Notes under the pieces: model-generated | The model's database searches: none | The model's input: only the letters and a program-made list of their open reading frames with translations | What the model was told of the DNA's origin: nothing | Shown here: positions 41,821 to 51,122 of the stretch, piece by piece | Layout: every line of letters starts with the position of its first letter | Position numbering within the stretch: the first letter of the stretch is position 1 | Translations under genes and position numbers: made by a program | Assembly: GCF_039724765.1 (NCBI RefSeq) | Contig: NZ_CP155729.1 | Location: 2,427,501 to 2,491,500 of the forward strand | From: Sagittula stellata E-37 | GTDB lineage: Bacteria > Pseudomonadota > Alphaproteobacteria > Rhodobacterales > Rhodobacteraceae | Reading direction: 5' to 3' | DNA length: 64,000 nucleotides

Positions 41821-42780
41821 TCAGGATTTCGCCTGCACGCGCCCCGTCGCCTCTGCCGCGATGTCCGAGATGGCATCGAAATCCGGGCCGGAGGTCGGGA
41901 TGGCGACGTCGAAGACCTCGGCTATGACCTGCGTCCAGCCGTGGATGAAGTAGGTCCAGCCGTCTTCGATCTGCAAGTCGCGGGCGTCCTGCTGCGCCCG
42001 CGCCTGATCGAGGAAGACGAGGTCGCCGCGATAGTTCAGCTCCCACACGATGCCGTCTTGGGGAAAGGCGCCGTCGAAGGTCAACGGAGAGCCGGGGGCA
42101 TCCTTGCCCAGCCCGGTGGCGTTGACGACGAGCGAGCCGGGTTTCAGCGACGCCATCTGTGCGTCGTTGACCTCGGGCCGGTCTGCCAGAACGTAGTCGC
42201 AGGGAATGTCGCAGCCGAAAGACTCGTGGATCGCGCGGATGTGGTCGAGCCGGGATCGAGTCCGGTCGGTGACGACGATCCGCGCGGGCCGGTTTGCGCC
42301 CCGCGACGGCTGGGCAAGATGCCATGTGAGCGCGATGGTCGAGCCGCCGGCCCCCATCGACAACAGCTCCGCGCCGGTTTCAGCGAAATGGTGGGCGGGC
42401 AGGAACCCGTCAAGCGCCAGGCCCGAGGAAATCGGGTCCTTGGCATGACAGATCAACCGCCCGTCACGCTTCGACAGGCAGGAGGTTTCCGCCATCAGCC
42501 GTGCGTGCGGGTCGATTTCGTCGAAGAGGTCGGCGCAGGCGGCGTAGAGGTCCAGCTTGTGCGTGGTCACCAGCGCGCCGAGGCTGAGTGGGTCCTCCTT
42601 GATGAAACGTGTCACGGCCCGGTAGTTGTCCACCGTGTCGTGCGGCTTCAGGTCGATGCCCTTGATCGCGACATCCCCCAGACGCAGGTGGGCGGCCCAT
42701 TTCGGGAAAACCCGCATGATGGACGATGCGCCGGTGGTGACGCCGATGAAGTAAAAGGTCGGTTTATCGGCCGGGGTCAT
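41821..42780 (-). CDS. Shikimate-dehydrogenase-like oxidoreductase
   Basis: Protein of 319 residues with the shikimate/quinate dehydrogenase fold. The N-terminal catalytic part reads TTGASSIMRVFPKWAAHL and LVTTHKLDLYAACAD, where the lysine in TTHK corresponds to the catalytic Lys of AroE. The NAD(P) loop is LLSMGAGGSTIALTW, and SLVVNATGLGKDAP follows. The usual AroE serine pair (S-x-S at the N-terminus) is altered, and the gene sits in a sugar operon, so it is likely to oxidise a sugar acid or cyclitol instead of shikimate. It lies between the cupin isomerase and rpiR genes. Confidence 0.85.
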   Translation of the reverse strand: MTPADKPTFYFIGVTTGASSIMRVFPKWAAHLRLGDVAIKGIDLKPHDTVDNYRAVTRFIKEDPLSLGALVTTHKLDLYAACADLFDEIDPHARLMAETSCLSKRDGRLICHAKDPISSGLALDGFLPAHHFAETGAELLSMGAGGSTIALTWHLAQPSRGANRPARIVVTDRTRSRLDHIRAIHESFGCDIPCDYVLADRPEVNDAQMASLKPGSLVVNATGLGKDAPGSPLTFDGAFPQDGIVWELNYRGDLVFLDQARAQQDARDLQIEDGWTYFIHGWTQVIAEVFDVAIPTSGPDFDAISDIAAEATGRVQAKS

Positions 42781-42810
42781 GGTGTCTCGCTCTTGGGGAG
42801 TTGTGCAGTG

Positions 42811-43431
42811 TCAGGCCGCTGTTGCCAGCACGGCGTCGATTTCGGCGCGGGTGCGCGGGCGGTAGGCCGCGTTCCCGATCGCTTCCCATCCCTCGGGACC
42901 GGCGACGATACGCTTTGCCATGCCGCCCGAGCGTTCGATGATGCCGTAGTCCTGGCCGCTGTCGCTGGGATAGCAGAAGCTCATCACCAGCGGCTCAGGG
43001 CCGGTGTTGACCGACCGGTGAATCCACATCGGCGGCACGTAGACCATGACGCGCGGACGGATTTCGAGGGCCCGTGTCTCGCCCTCGGGGCTTTCCAGCA
43101 GCATGACGCCTTCACCGCTTTCGCCGTAGTAGGTCTCGGGGCGGTTGCCGGTGGCGTGGATATGGCCGCGGGTCATGAAGAACTCCTGTCCGACGCGCCC
43201 CGGTTCCATCCAGGTCGTGCCAAAGATCAAGTCACCGGTTTCCTGCTGCGGGCGGACCTCGTGGACGACGTAGACGATGCGGTCAGGGTTCTCTGCTGTC
43301 AGAGTTTCGAAAGCGCCGGTGTCTGCATACAGGCCCGCGAGATCGGACAAGCGTTTTTCATACCGCCCGGTCGCGGCGCTCAGGTGACCGGTCGACGGGT
43401 CGATGACATGGGCGGTGGGGGGCTGGTACAT
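42811..43431 (-). CDS. Cupin-type (archaeal-like) phosphoglucose isomerase
   Basis: Cupin protein of 206 residues of the archaeal-type glucose-6-phosphate isomerase family. The metal-binding motif is RGHIHATGNRPETYYGESGEG (two His, later Glu) and the second His is in VPPMWIHRSVN. It isomerises an aldose phosphate to a ketose phosphate in the cytoplasm. Such enzymes are uncommon in Alphaproteobacteria, which use the PgiA/Pgi type. First gene of the minus-strand operon; the start at 43431 has GAAGG upstream. Confidence 0.87.
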   Translation of the reverse strand: MYQPPTAHVIDPSTGHLSAATGRYEKRLSDLAGLYADTGAFETLTAENPDRIVYVVHEVRPQQETGDLIFGTTWMEPGRVGQEFFMTRGHIHATGNRPETYYGESGEGVMLLESPEGETRALEIRPRVMVYVPPMWIHRSVNTGPEPLVMSFCYPSDSGQDYGIIERSGGMAKRIVAGPEGWEAIGNAAYRPRTRAEIDAVLATAA

Positions 43432-43451
43432 CGTCGGGCCTTCGCGTTTTT

Positions 43452-43466
43452 GGTAGTTTAACTACA
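43452..43466. promoter_or_regulatory. HexR-like operator, site 1
   Basis: GGTAGTTTAACTACA fits TGTARTWWWAYTACA, the consensus described for HexR in gammaproteobacteria, in 14 of 15 positions. It lies 21-35 bases upstream of the cupin isomerase start. Confidence 0.7.
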
Positions 43467-43610
43467 TTGTGTTAAGGGCCTGAGGTGCTTTTGGCAAGGT
43501 GGCTTGTCGGCACGGCTCGATTGGGCGGCGCCCTTTGGTCACTTTTTCGAGCTTTGTAGGGGGGGTATCCAAAAAAATATTCCCTGCAGCAACGGAGGCA
43601 AGTGTGGCGG

Positions 43611-43625
43611 TGTAGTTTTATTACG
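43611..43625. promoter_or_regulatory. HexR-like operator, site 2
   Basis: TGTAGTTTTATTACG fits the same consensus in 14 of 15 positions. It lies about 70 bases upstream of the xylulokinase-like gene start, so both divergent units would be controlled by the RpiR protein. Confidence 0.7.
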
Positions 43626-43692
43626 TAGGGCTTGTGCGTTGGACGTCCTGTCGGCACTCTGCCCGGCAAGCGAACCATTCGGAGGAGAGACC

Positions 43693-45180
43693 ATGCGCGA
43701 CCTGTATCTGGCCATCGATGTCGGCACCGGCGGGTTGCGCTCGGCCCTCGTGGGGCGGGATGGCCGCATCCTTGCCTTCGCGCACCGCGAGCACGAACAG
43801 ATCGTCCCGCAGTTCGGCTGGTCGGAACAGCGTCCCGCCGACTGGTGGCGGGGCACGCAGGAGACCATCCGCGCGGTGCTGGCCGATGTGAAGGGATCTG
43901 CCGAGCGGGTTGCGGCGATCTGCACCTGTGGCCAGATGCACGGTACGGTTCTGGTGGACGGGGACGGTCGCCTGACCCGACAGACCACGCCGCTTTGGAA
44001 CGACAAGCGCACCGCACCGCAGGTGACAGCGTTCGCTGACCGCAACGGGCAGGGCGCATACCTCGACATTGCCGCCAACATGCCGGCGACGGCCTGGCCC
44101 GCGTTCAAGCTTGCCTGGATCGCCGAAAACGACCCGCAGGCCATGGCCCGCACGGCGGCGGTTCTGATGCCGAAGGACTGGATCAACCTGTGCCTCACGG
44201 GCATACTTGCGCAGGACAGGACGGAGGCCTCGCTTTCTTTCCTGATGGACTGGCGCAGCCGCGACTGGTCGGACGACTTGTGCCGGCTGACCGGGATCGA
44301 TCCCGCGCTCCTGCCGCCGCTGCACGACGCCGGAGACATCCTCGGCCCGCTCTTGCCGAAAGTTGGTCAGTCGCTTGGGCTCGACGCAGGCATTCCGGTG
44401 CTGGTGGGCGCGGGCGATTATCCGATGGCGTTGCTCGGGTCCGGCGTGATCGGGCCCGGCATGGGTTCGGACGTGACGGGCACCTCGACGATCATCACCC
44501 TGACGCACGACGCGCCGGTCATCGATCCGGAAATCTCGAACGTTCTGTCCGCGGGCGGCGACTGGGGGGCCATGACGCTGCTGGATGCCGGGGGCGATGC
44601 GGTTCGGTGGGCGCGGCGCGCGTTTCACGACAACGACCGCAGCTATGCCCGGATCGCTGAAGACGCGGCGCAGGCGGCGGTCGGATCGGATGCGCTGTTC
44701 TTCCTGCCATATCTGTCAGGCGAACGTTTCAACCCGCGCAGCCGCGCGCAGTTCTTCGGTCTCACGGCCAGCCACGGTCTGCCGGAACTGCACCGCGCCG
44801 TGCTGGAAGGCGTGGCGTTTTCCGTGCGACAACGGCTCGACGGACTGCAAGGCGGGCAGGGGCGGCCAGAGCGGATCGTGGCAGCGAGCGGAGGCGCGAA
44901 GAACGCGCTCTGGCTAAAGATCAAGGCAAGCATGTACGGCGTGCCCTATCTTGTCCCCGAAGAGCTGGAATGCGGCGTCGTGGGAGCGGCGACGCTAATG
45001 GCAGTCGCGACGGGGGATTCCCCGGACCTGAACGCGGCGGCGGCGCAGATGGTGCGCTTTGCCGACGAGGTGCAGCCCGATCCCGCCTGGGCCGAAGTCT
45101 ACGACCGCATGATGCCGGTCTACGCGCGGCTCTACGACAGCGCGCAGGAGATCCTGGCGGACATGGATGGGTTGGTCTGA
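43693..45180 (+). CDS. FGGY-family carbohydrate kinase (xylulokinase-like)
   Basis: Kinase of 495 residues. The N-terminal phosphate loop reads LAIDVGTGGLRSALVGRDG, GQMHGTVLVDGDG is the xylulokinase-type motif, and the catalytic base Asp is in LVGAGDYPMALLG near residue 240. The second half has the FGGY-2 signature FFLPYLSGERFNPRSRAQFFG. It phosphorylates a ketose or polyol in the cytoplasm. The ATG at 43693 follows GGAGGAG, while the longer frame covers the operator region. Divergent from the cupin isomerase operon. The true sugar is not evident. Confidence 0.9.
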   Translation: MRDLYLAIDVGTGGLRSALVGRDGRILAFAHREHEQIVPQFGWSEQRPADWWRGTQETIRAVLADVKGSAERVAAICTCGQMHGTVLVDGDGRLTRQTTPLWNDKRTAPQVTAFADRNGQGAYLDIAANMPATAWPAFKLAWIAENDPQAMARTAAVLMPKDWINLCLTGILAQDRTEASLSFLMDWRSRDWSDDLCRLTGIDPALLPPLHDAGDILGPLLPKVGQSLGLDAGIPVLVGAGDYPMALLGSGVIGPGMGSDVTGTSTIITLTHDAPVIDPEISNVLSAGGDWGAMTLLDAGGDAVRWARRAFHDNDRSYARIAEDAAQAAVGSDALFFLPYLSGERFNPRSRAQFFGLTASHGLPELHRAVLEGVAFSVRQRLDGLQGGQGRPERIVAASGGAKNALWLKIKASMYGVPYLVPEELECGVVGAATLMAVATGDSPDLNAAAAQMVRFADEVQPDPAWAEVYDRMMPVYARLYDSAQEILADMDGLV

Positions 45181-45190
45181 GGCGTGACCC

Positions 45191-45598
45191 TCAGTCGGGG
45201 CGGTAGAAGCCCGACCGTACCTCGGCGAAGGTGAGCGCGCCGCCAAGCCGCTGGTTGATCTCGGCCTTCTCGTCCTCCGACCAGTCGACATAGAGGACGA
45301 TCTCGACCGGCGAAAGCAGGATACCGTCGCCGGTCAGATGCGCGCCGTGGGCCTTGACGTGGGGGCTGGCGAAATGCGCCTCAAGCGCAGCCAAATCGGT
45401 GAAGACCTCCAGCCAGCGATAGGTCACGCGGTCGTCGGCGCGGGCGGCGACAGTCAGGGCGTGGACCAGCATCCCCGGCTCGGTCTCCTTTACCTTGTCG
45501 TCGATGGCCTGGCTTGCGGTCTCGTAGTCGGCGACGCGGTCGGGGTGCACGTGCTCGAAAGCCTCAAGCGCGATGAACCTGTCGATGGAAGCGGTCAT
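45191..45598 (-). CDS. Antibiotic-biosynthesis-monooxygenase (ABM) domain protein
   Basis: Protein of 135 residues with the dimeric alpha/beta-barrel ABM fold: [21 protein letters not shown], then [26 protein letters not shown], which matches the family's final helix and strand. ABM proteins are small monooxygenases or isomerase-like enzymes; the specific role here is unknown. Its start overlaps the ABC ATPase stop by four bases, so it belongs to the deoC-ABC operon as last gene. Confidence 0.8.
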   Translation of the reverse strand: MTASIDRFIALEAFEHVHPDRVADYETASQAIDDKVKETEPGMLVHALTVAARADDRVTYRWLEVFTDLAALEAHFASPHVKAHGAHLTGDGILLSPVEIVLYVDWSEDEKAEINQRLGGALTFAEVRSGFYRPD

Positions 45599-46692
45599 GC
45601 TGTGTCCTCGCGGATGGCTGCGCCGTCGCTGGCGCGGAAGAAGTGGAGTTTGGCGGGATCGAACCGGATCGGTACACGGTCGCCGGGACGGGTGGGCGTA
45701 TCAGCGCGGGCCTGCCCGGTGAACTTGCGCGCGCCAACCTGTCCGATCACCAGCGTATGCGGCCCGAGCGGTTCGATGTCCACGACCTCGACCGTCACGC
45801 CGATACCGCCTTCGCCCTCGGCGGTGTGTTCTGGCCGGATGCCCAGCAGACAGTCCTCTCCGGCAAGCGGGGCAAGCGTGGCGGTGCGGTCGGCGGGAAT
45901 GTCGAAGGAAAGCCCCTCCGTCCCGACGAAGCGCAGAGTGTCGCCCGTGCCCTCGATCCGTCCTTCGAGCATGTTCATGCTGGGCGCGCCGATGAACTCG
46001 GCGACGAAGGCATTGGCGGGCCGTTCGTACAGCGTAATCGGGTCGGCGGCCTGTTCGATGATGCCGTCCTTCAGCACCACCACGCGGTCGGCCATGGTCA
46101 TGGCTTCGACCTGATCGTGGGTGACGTAGACCATGGTTGTCTTCAGCCGTCGGTGAAGCTGCTTGATTTCCACCCGCATCTCGACACGCAGCTTGGCGTC
46201 GAGGTTGGATAGCGGTTCGTCGAAGAGAAAGACGTCGGGATCGCGCACGATGGCCCGCCCGATGGCGACGCGCTGGCGCTGCCCCCCGGACAGGGCTGCG
46301 GGCTTGCGGTCGAGGTAGTCGGTCAGGTTCAGGATGCGTGCGGCGTTGTCGATGGCCTCGGCGGCCTCGGCCTTCGGCGTACCACGGACCTTCATGCCGT
46401 AACCGATGTTCTCGCGCACCGACATGTGAGGATAAAGGGCGTAACTCTGGAACACCATGGCACAGTTGCGCAGGCCGGGACGCAGGTGCGTGACCTCGCG
46501 GTCGCCGATGTGCATGGCGCCGCCGGTCACCGTTTCGAGGCCCGCGATCATCCGCAGCGTGGTGGACTTGCCGCAGCCCGAAGGCCCGACGAGCACGACG
46601 AACTCTCCGTCGCGGATCTCCAGGTCCATCGGCGGGATGACCTGAAGGTCGCCGTAGGATTTCGTCACGCCGTTCAGCGAAATGGTTGCCAT
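45595..46692 (-). CDS. Sugar ABC transporter ATPase (MsmK/UgpC-like)
   Basis: CUT1-type sugar ATPase of 365 residues. Walker [10 protein letters not shown], signature [14 protein letters not shown], Walker [18 protein letters not shown] and switch His in [11 protein letters not shown] are present. The C-terminal TOBE domain follows ([14 protein letters not shown]). It energises the two permeases encoded at 48248-50148. It lies after the binding-protein gene, separated from it by a strong hairpin. Confidence 0.94.
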   Translation of the reverse strand: MATISLNGVTKSYGDLQVIPPMDLEIRDGEFVVLVGPSGCGKSTTLRMIAGLETVTGGAMHIGDREVTHLRPGLRNCAMVFQSYALYPHMSVRENIGYGMKVRGTPKAEAAEAIDNAARILNLTDYLDRKPAALSGGQRQRVAIGRAIVRDPDVFLFDEPLSNLDAKLRVEMRVEIKQLHRRLKTTMVYVTHDQVEAMTMADRVVVLKDGIIEQAADPITLYERPANAFVAEFIGAPSMNMLEGRIEGTGDTLRFVGTEGLSFDIPADRTATLAPLAGEDCLLGIRPEHTAEGEGGIGVTVEVVDIEPLGPHTLVIGQVGARKFTGQARADTPTRPGDRVPIRFDPAKLHFFRASDGAAIREDTA

Positions 46693-46719
46693 GTGGGGGT
46701 CTTTCCGAATGTCGCGATA

Positions 46720-46745
46720 GGGGCGGCCCGCCGTGGGGCCGCCCC
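46720..46745 (-). promoter_or_regulatory. Stable intergenic hairpin after the solute-binding-protein gene
   Basis: Perfect 10-bp GC stem GGGGCGGCCC / GGGCCGCCCC with a 6-base loop, six bases after the binding-protein stop and without a T-run. Its position is like that of mRNA-stabilising hairpins that raise binding-protein yield over the transporter subunits. Confidence 0.65.
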
Positions 46746-46751
46746 GTCGGG

Positions 46752-48197
46752 TTACTTCTGCGGCAGGCCCATGGAGGCCCGGTAGGCGGCAAGCTGTGCG
46801 TCGCGGCCGAACTGGTCGGTCAGCTCGTTCCAGCCTTCGGCCACGGTGTCCAGTGCCTCTTGCGGGGTGACTTCTCCAGCCAGCGCGCGGCTGAGCTCGA
46901 TCTCAAGGATCTCGGTGTAGGAGAAGTAGCCGGGCAGACGCATGTCCAGAGCGACGTTGTCCGCGGTCACGGCGTCGCGCTGCGCGCCCAGGTACTCGGT
47001 CGCCTCACGCTCGGAGAACAGCTTGGACCAGCGCTCCATGTCGGTGGTGTGCGAGATCCGGTAGGGGTTCACGCCCGTGCCGCCGGTGACGGTGGCCTCG
47101 CCCGAGACTTCGGGGCTGGAGAGGGTCGAGATGAAGTCCCACGCCGCTTCCTGGTTCTTGGAGAACTGAGGAACCGCAGCCTGCCAGCCGCCGAACGCCA
47201 TGAAGGAGGTGTCCACGGGTTCGTCGAAGGTGTCCCATTCGCCGGTCTTGTAGTTGTAGACCTCCGTCGAGGACGGCAACACGGCAGAGCCGACATTGCC
47301 CGCGACGGTGGACTGCTCCGGGTCGGCGGCGATCACGCCGGTGTCGCCCCATCCGATGGACTGTGCCACCTGACCGCCTGCGAAAGCCGCGTTGACCTCA
47401 CCGAAGGAGAAGTTGAGCGCCGACGGCGGCGCCAGCTTGGAAGCGCGGATGTACTCTTCGAGGCCACGCACCCACGCCGGGTTGTTCACCTGGGCGTCCA
47501 TGGTGTCCGGGTCGAAGAACATGGCACCGGGCAGGTCCGGGTGGCTGGCGTAGGCCGCCACGTGAGAGAACAGGAACCAGAACTGCTGACCGCCGCGGCG
47601 GAAGGCTTCGGCGGTGCCGTAGACACCGTCCACGTTGTCCTGGAAGTACTCGGCGATGTCGAGGTACTCGGTCCACGTCTTCGGCGGGGCGAGGTCGTAG
47701 CCGTACTTCTCCTTAAACGCGGTCTTGTTCGCCTCGTCCTCGAACAGGTCGATGCGGTAGGTGTAGGTGTGAACGTCGCCGTCCATGGTCTGTGACAGGA
47801 CCTTGTCGTTCCAGACCATCAACTGTTCACGATAGACCGGCGCGATGTCTTCCCATGCCTCGCCTTCCTGGAACTTGGCCGGCATCTCGGTCAGGAAGGG
47901 CGTGAAGTCGGGAGCCCAAGCCGGAGCGAAGGCGATCACGTCGAAGGAGTCGTCGCCCGCCGCCAGCGTGGTGACGATCTTGGGGTAAAGCTCCGACCAT
48001 GGGAACTCGACCACCTTCACGGTGCCGCAGGTCTTCTCGGACCAGGCTTCGGCGGCCTGTGTCAGGGCCGAGGCGATGTATGGGCCGGTCTGGGTGGTCG
48101 CGGTGATCTCGACACCCGTGTAGTCGGGCGAGCAGGCCAGCGCCGCACCCGTGGACAGGGCCAGCGCCCCGACCGAGAGTTTCAACGATTTCAGCAT
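46752..48197 (-). CDS. Sugar ABC transporter solute-binding protein (CUT1)
   Basis: Periplasmic binding protein of 481 residues, family 1 type. Signal peptide [20 protein letters not shown] is followed by [20 protein letters not shown]. The sequence then has [21 protein letters not shown] and later [20 protein letters not shown] and [15 protein letters not shown], all typical of sugar binding proteins. The ATG at 48197 follows GGGAGGAA. Gene order (deoC, aldehyde dehydrogenase, kinase, permeases, this) suggests a deoxy sugar or nucleoside as ligand. Confidence 0.92.
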   Translation of the reverse strand: MLKSLKLSVGALALSTGAALACSPDYTGVEITATTQTGPYIASALTQAAEAWSEKTCGTVKVVEFPWSELYPKIVTTLAAGDDSFDVIAFAPAWAPDFTPFLTEMPAKFQEGEAWEDIAPVYREQLMVWNDKVLSQTMDGDVHTYTYRIDLFEDEANKTAFKEKYGYDLAPPKTWTEYLDIAEYFQDNVDGVYGTAEAFRRGGQQFWFLFSHVAAYASHPDLPGAMFFDPDTMDAQVNNPAWVRGLEEYIRASKLAPPSALNFSFGEVNAAFAGGQVAQSIGWGDTGVIAADPEQSTVAGNVGSAVLPSSTEVYNYKTGEWDTFDEPVDTSFMAFGGWQAAVPQFSKNQEAAWDFISTLSSPEVSGEATVTGGTGVNPYRISHTTDMERWSKLFSEREATEYLGAQRDAVTADNVALDMRLPGYFSYTEILEIELSRALAGEVTPQEALDTVAEGWNELTDQFGRDAQLAAYRASMGLPQK

Positions 48198-48247
48198 GAT
48201 GTTTCCTCCCTTGGAAATCTGCCCCTCCTCCGGGGCCTTTGTTAAGT

Positions 48248-49276
48248 CTACTTGACCGCTCCGCTCAGCAGTCCCGAGCGCATCAGGCGCCCCAAGAGCC
48301 CGGCGGCCACCACCATCGGGATGATGGCAACCAGCGCGGCGGCAGATATGGCCCACCATTCGTCGCCCCTCTGGCTGTTCTGACCGGCAATCAGGACGGG
48401 CAGGGTCTGCCACTCCGAGTTGGTCAGGAAGAGCGCGAAGAGAAATTCGTTCCAGGTAAAGGCCAGCGTGATGACGAAGGTGGCAATCAGGCCGGGGCGG
48501 CACATCGGCAGCACGATCCCGAAGAAGATCCGCCACTGCGGCACGTTGTCGACCAGCGCGGCTTCCTCGACCTCCAGCGGCAGGGCCGAGATGAAGTCGC
48601 GCATCAGCCAGACCACAATGGGCAGCGAGAAGGCGATATAGGCCAGCGTCAGCCCGAGGTAGGTGTCGGTCAGCTTGAACCCCAGCTTGCCCATTTCCGA
48701 GTAGAGCAGGAACAGCGCGAAGGCCACGACGATGGGCGGAAACAGCCGCTGGCTGACGAACCAGAAAACGATGTCGTCGTTCTTCATCACCTTGCCCGGC
48801 AGCCGGAAGCGGTTGGCGAAGACCGAAAGGGCTAGTGCCACGGTGAAGGCGATGATGGAGGCGGTTGCCGGGGGCAGCCCCAGAACGTCACGGCCCAGCA
48901 GAAAGCCCCCCATGGCCACGACGAAGAACAGCACGCCAGACAACAGCTTCACCCGGAAGGGAAAGCGCACTAGCGCATAGGCCGCCATGGCCCCCAGCAG
49001 AGTGGCCAGCACCGAGGACGAAACGGCGACGATGGTCGAGGACCAGAAGTTCGAATAGAACTCGCCCCGGATGCCGGAGAACAGCTCTCTCCACGCCTTC
49101 AATGTCGGTTGGAAGTCGACGAAGGGCAGGTAGGTCGGCCCGCCCACGACATCGGGCGGCGTCTTCAGCGAGGTGATCGCGACCCAGTACAGCGGAAAGA
49201 CGGTAAAGGCGAACCACGCGCAGCACAGGGCGAAGGCCACCCAGCGGCGCGGGCCGTGCAGGTCGCGCACGCTCAT
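48248..49276 (-). CDS. Carbohydrate ABC transporter permease (MalG-like)
   Basis: Inner-membrane permease of 342 residues, longer than a usual MalG protein (about 280) by an inserted hydrophobic stretch (LSGVLFFVVAMGGFLLGRDVLGLPPATASI). The EAA loop reads EVEEAALVDNVPQWRIFFGIVLP, and LAFTWNEFLFALFLT follows. The start overlaps the stop of the upstream permease (ATGA at 49273-49276). It pairs with the MalF-like permease. Confidence 0.92.
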   Translation of the reverse strand: MSVRDLHGPRRWVAFALCCAWFAFTVFPLYWVAITSLKTPPDVVGGPTYLPFVDFQPTLKAWRELFSGIRGEFYSNFWSSTIVAVSSSVLATLLGAMAAYALVRFPFRVKLLSGVLFFVVAMGGFLLGRDVLGLPPATASIIAFTVALALSVFANRFRLPGKVMKNDDIVFWFVSQRLFPPIVVAFALFLLYSEMGKLGFKLTDTYLGLTLAYIAFSLPIVVWLMRDFISALPLEVEEAALVDNVPQWRIFFGIVLPMCRPGLIATFVITLAFTWNEFLFALFLTNSEWQTLPVLIAGQNSQRGDEWWAISAAALVAIIPMVVAAGLLGRLMRSGLLSGAVK

Positions 49277-50148
49277 TTGTATTTCTCCAGCCAGGGTTTC
49301 AGCAGGGCGAGATAGACGAGGCTTAGGATCAGCACCACCGCGAGGAACAGGAAGGACAGCGCCGAGGTGTAGCCAAGGTTGAACTTCTTGAAGCCCTCCT
49401 GATAGGCGAAAAGGGTCAGTGTCTCGGTGGCCACGCCGGGGCCGCCGCCGGTCATCACGAAGACCGTGTCGATGATCTTGAAGCTCTCCACGATACGAAT
49501 GAAGATCACCGCCGCCGAAATGGGCAGCATCATCGGGAAGGTGATGCCCCAGAACTGCTGCCAAGGTGAGGCGTTCTCAAGCTCTGCCGCCTCGTAGACG
49601 TCGTCGGGCAGGCCCTGCAGACCGGCGAGCAGCAGCAGGATAACGAAGGGCGTCCACTGCCAGATCTCGACGGCGATCAGCGATCCGAGCGCCCAGTGCG
49701 ACTCGGTCAGGTAGGGCAGGTTCGGGAAGCCGAAGAACGTGGCCACCTGATTGAGCGGACCCATGGTGGGATTGAGGATCTGGCGCGCGATCAATGCCAC
49801 GGCGACCGGGGCCACCAGCATCGGCATCAGGAAGGTGACGCGGAAGAACTCCACCCCCTTCACCCGCTTGGCCAGTGCCAGCGCGATGCCGAAGCCAATC
49901 ACGAACTGCAGCGCGACCGAGGTGAAGGCGATGATGGAGGTGGTCTTGACCGTTTGCCAGAAGCGCGGATTGCCCAACAGGTCGGTGTAGTTGTCGACGC
50001 CCACGAACCGCGAAGGCATCGGCGGGACAAGTCGCAGAGACATGAAGCTGTTCGCAAGCGAGTAGATCAGTGGAAAGATCGCGATGGCCAGTACCACGAG
50101 GAACGCCGGCCAGAGGAACAGGTGCTTGACCGGATCGTCGCGCGTCAT
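49273..50148 (-). CDS. Carbohydrate ABC transporter permease (MalF-like)
   Basis: Inner-membrane permease of 291 residues with six helices. N-terminal HLFLWPAFLVVLAIAIFPLIYSLANSF is typical, and the EAA loop reads DVYEAAELENASPWQQFWGITFPMM. Start ATG overlaps the end of the kinase gene (ATGA). Part of the CUT1 sugar importer with the MalG-like permease, binding protein and ATPase. Confidence 0.93.
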   Translation of the reverse strand: MTRDDPVKHLFLWPAFLVVLAIAIFPLIYSLANSFMSLRLVPPMPSRFVGVDNYTDLLGNPRFWQTVKTTSIIAFTSVALQFVIGFGIALALAKRVKGVEFFRVTFLMPMLVAPVAVALIARQILNPTMGPLNQVATFFGFPNLPYLTESHWALGSLIAVEIWQWTPFVILLLLAGLQGLPDDVYEAAELENASPWQQFWGITFPMMLPISAAVIFIRIVESFKIIDTVFVMTGGGPGVATETLTLFAYQEGFKKFNLGYTSALSFLFLAVVLILSLVYLALLKPWLEKYK

Positions 50149-51077
50149 GCGGTCTCTCCCAGCAGGGCGTCGATTTCCGCCCGGGATGGCATGGCGGGGG
50201 CGGTGCCGCGCCGGGTCACTGCGATGCCTGCCGTGGCGCAGCCCATGCGCACCGCATCCTCGACACCCTTTCCTTCGGACAGCGAGGTGGCGAACCCGCC
50301 GATGAATGCGTCGCCCGCGCCTGCCGTGTCGATGACAGCGGCGTTGGTCATGGCGGGAATGCGGGTGCTGATGCCCTGTCCGTGGATGTAGACGCCCTTG
50401 TCGCCCAGCGTGATCAGCGCCGTGCCGACGCCACGTTCTACAAAGATCTCGGCGGCGCGACGCGCGTCTTCCTCTGTCTTGATCTCGAAACCGACGAGGG
50501 CCGCGGCTTCGCTCTCGTTCGGAACGAAGTAGTCGGTTTGCGCATAACAGGCGTCGTCGAAGGAATTGGCCGGGGCAGGGTTGAACACCGTGATCACGCC
50601 CGCCGCTCTTGCCATCCGCAAAGCGGCCAGCGCCGCCTTGGCGGGCTGTTCAAGCTGCGTGACAAAGACCTTGGCGCCTTCGATCACGTCGCGCTGTGCC
50701 TCCACGTCGGCGGCGGAAATGGTGCCCGCCGCGCCGGGGTAGACGATGATCGCGTTCTCACCTGTCTGGTCGTTGACAAAGATGAAGGCCGCGCCGGAGG
50801 GCATGTCGGGCATGACCTCGACCTTCGGCGTCACACCCGTTTCTTCGTAAATCTGAAGTGCCATCTTGCCGAAGGGATCGTCGCCGATCTTCGAGATAAA
50901 GCTGACCTGCGCCCCGGCGCGACCCGCCGCCACCGCCTGGTTGGACCCCTTGCCGCCCGGTCCCAGCGAAAACCCCGAGCCCATGATCGTCTCGCCACTC
51001 ACCGGCATCCGCGCCGCAAGATAGGCCGTGTCGGCGACATAGATCCCAAGGATCGCGATGCCCGTCTGCTCTGCCAT
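50145..51077 (-). CDS. PfkB-family kinase (ribokinase/deoxyribokinase-like)
   Basis: Carbohydrate kinase of 310 residues. The N-terminal substrate loop is FSLGPGGKGSNQAVAAGRAGA, which is a ribokinase type. The C-terminal PfkB signature with catalytic Asp is VIDTAGAGDAFIGGFATSL. Between these lie VFVTQLEQPAKAALAALR and VFNPAPANSFD. Ribokinase and deoxyribokinase cannot be told apart by eye. Beside deoC the most useful reaction would be deoxyribose to deoxyribose 5-phosphate. The start overlaps no upstream gene; the stop overlaps the permease start. Confidence 0.9.
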   Translation of the reverse strand: MAEQTGIAILGIYVADTAYLAARMPVSGETIMGSGFSLGPGGKGSNQAVAAGRAGAQVSFISKIGDDPFGKMALQIYEETGVTPKVEVMPDMPSGAAFIFVNDQTGENAIIVYPGAAGTISAADVEAQRDVIEGAKVFVTQLEQPAKAALAALRMARAAGVITVFNPAPANSFDDACYAQTDYFVPNESEAAALVGFEIKTEEDARRAAEIFVERGVGTALITLGDKGVYIHGQGISTRIPAMTNAAVIDTAGAGDAFIGGFATSLSEGKGVEDAVRMGCATAGIAVTRRGTAPAMPSRAEIDALLGETA

Positions 51078-51122
51078 GATGTCCTCCCCCTTGCGCCAAC
51101 CCCTCCCCGGGCGGCGCGATCG

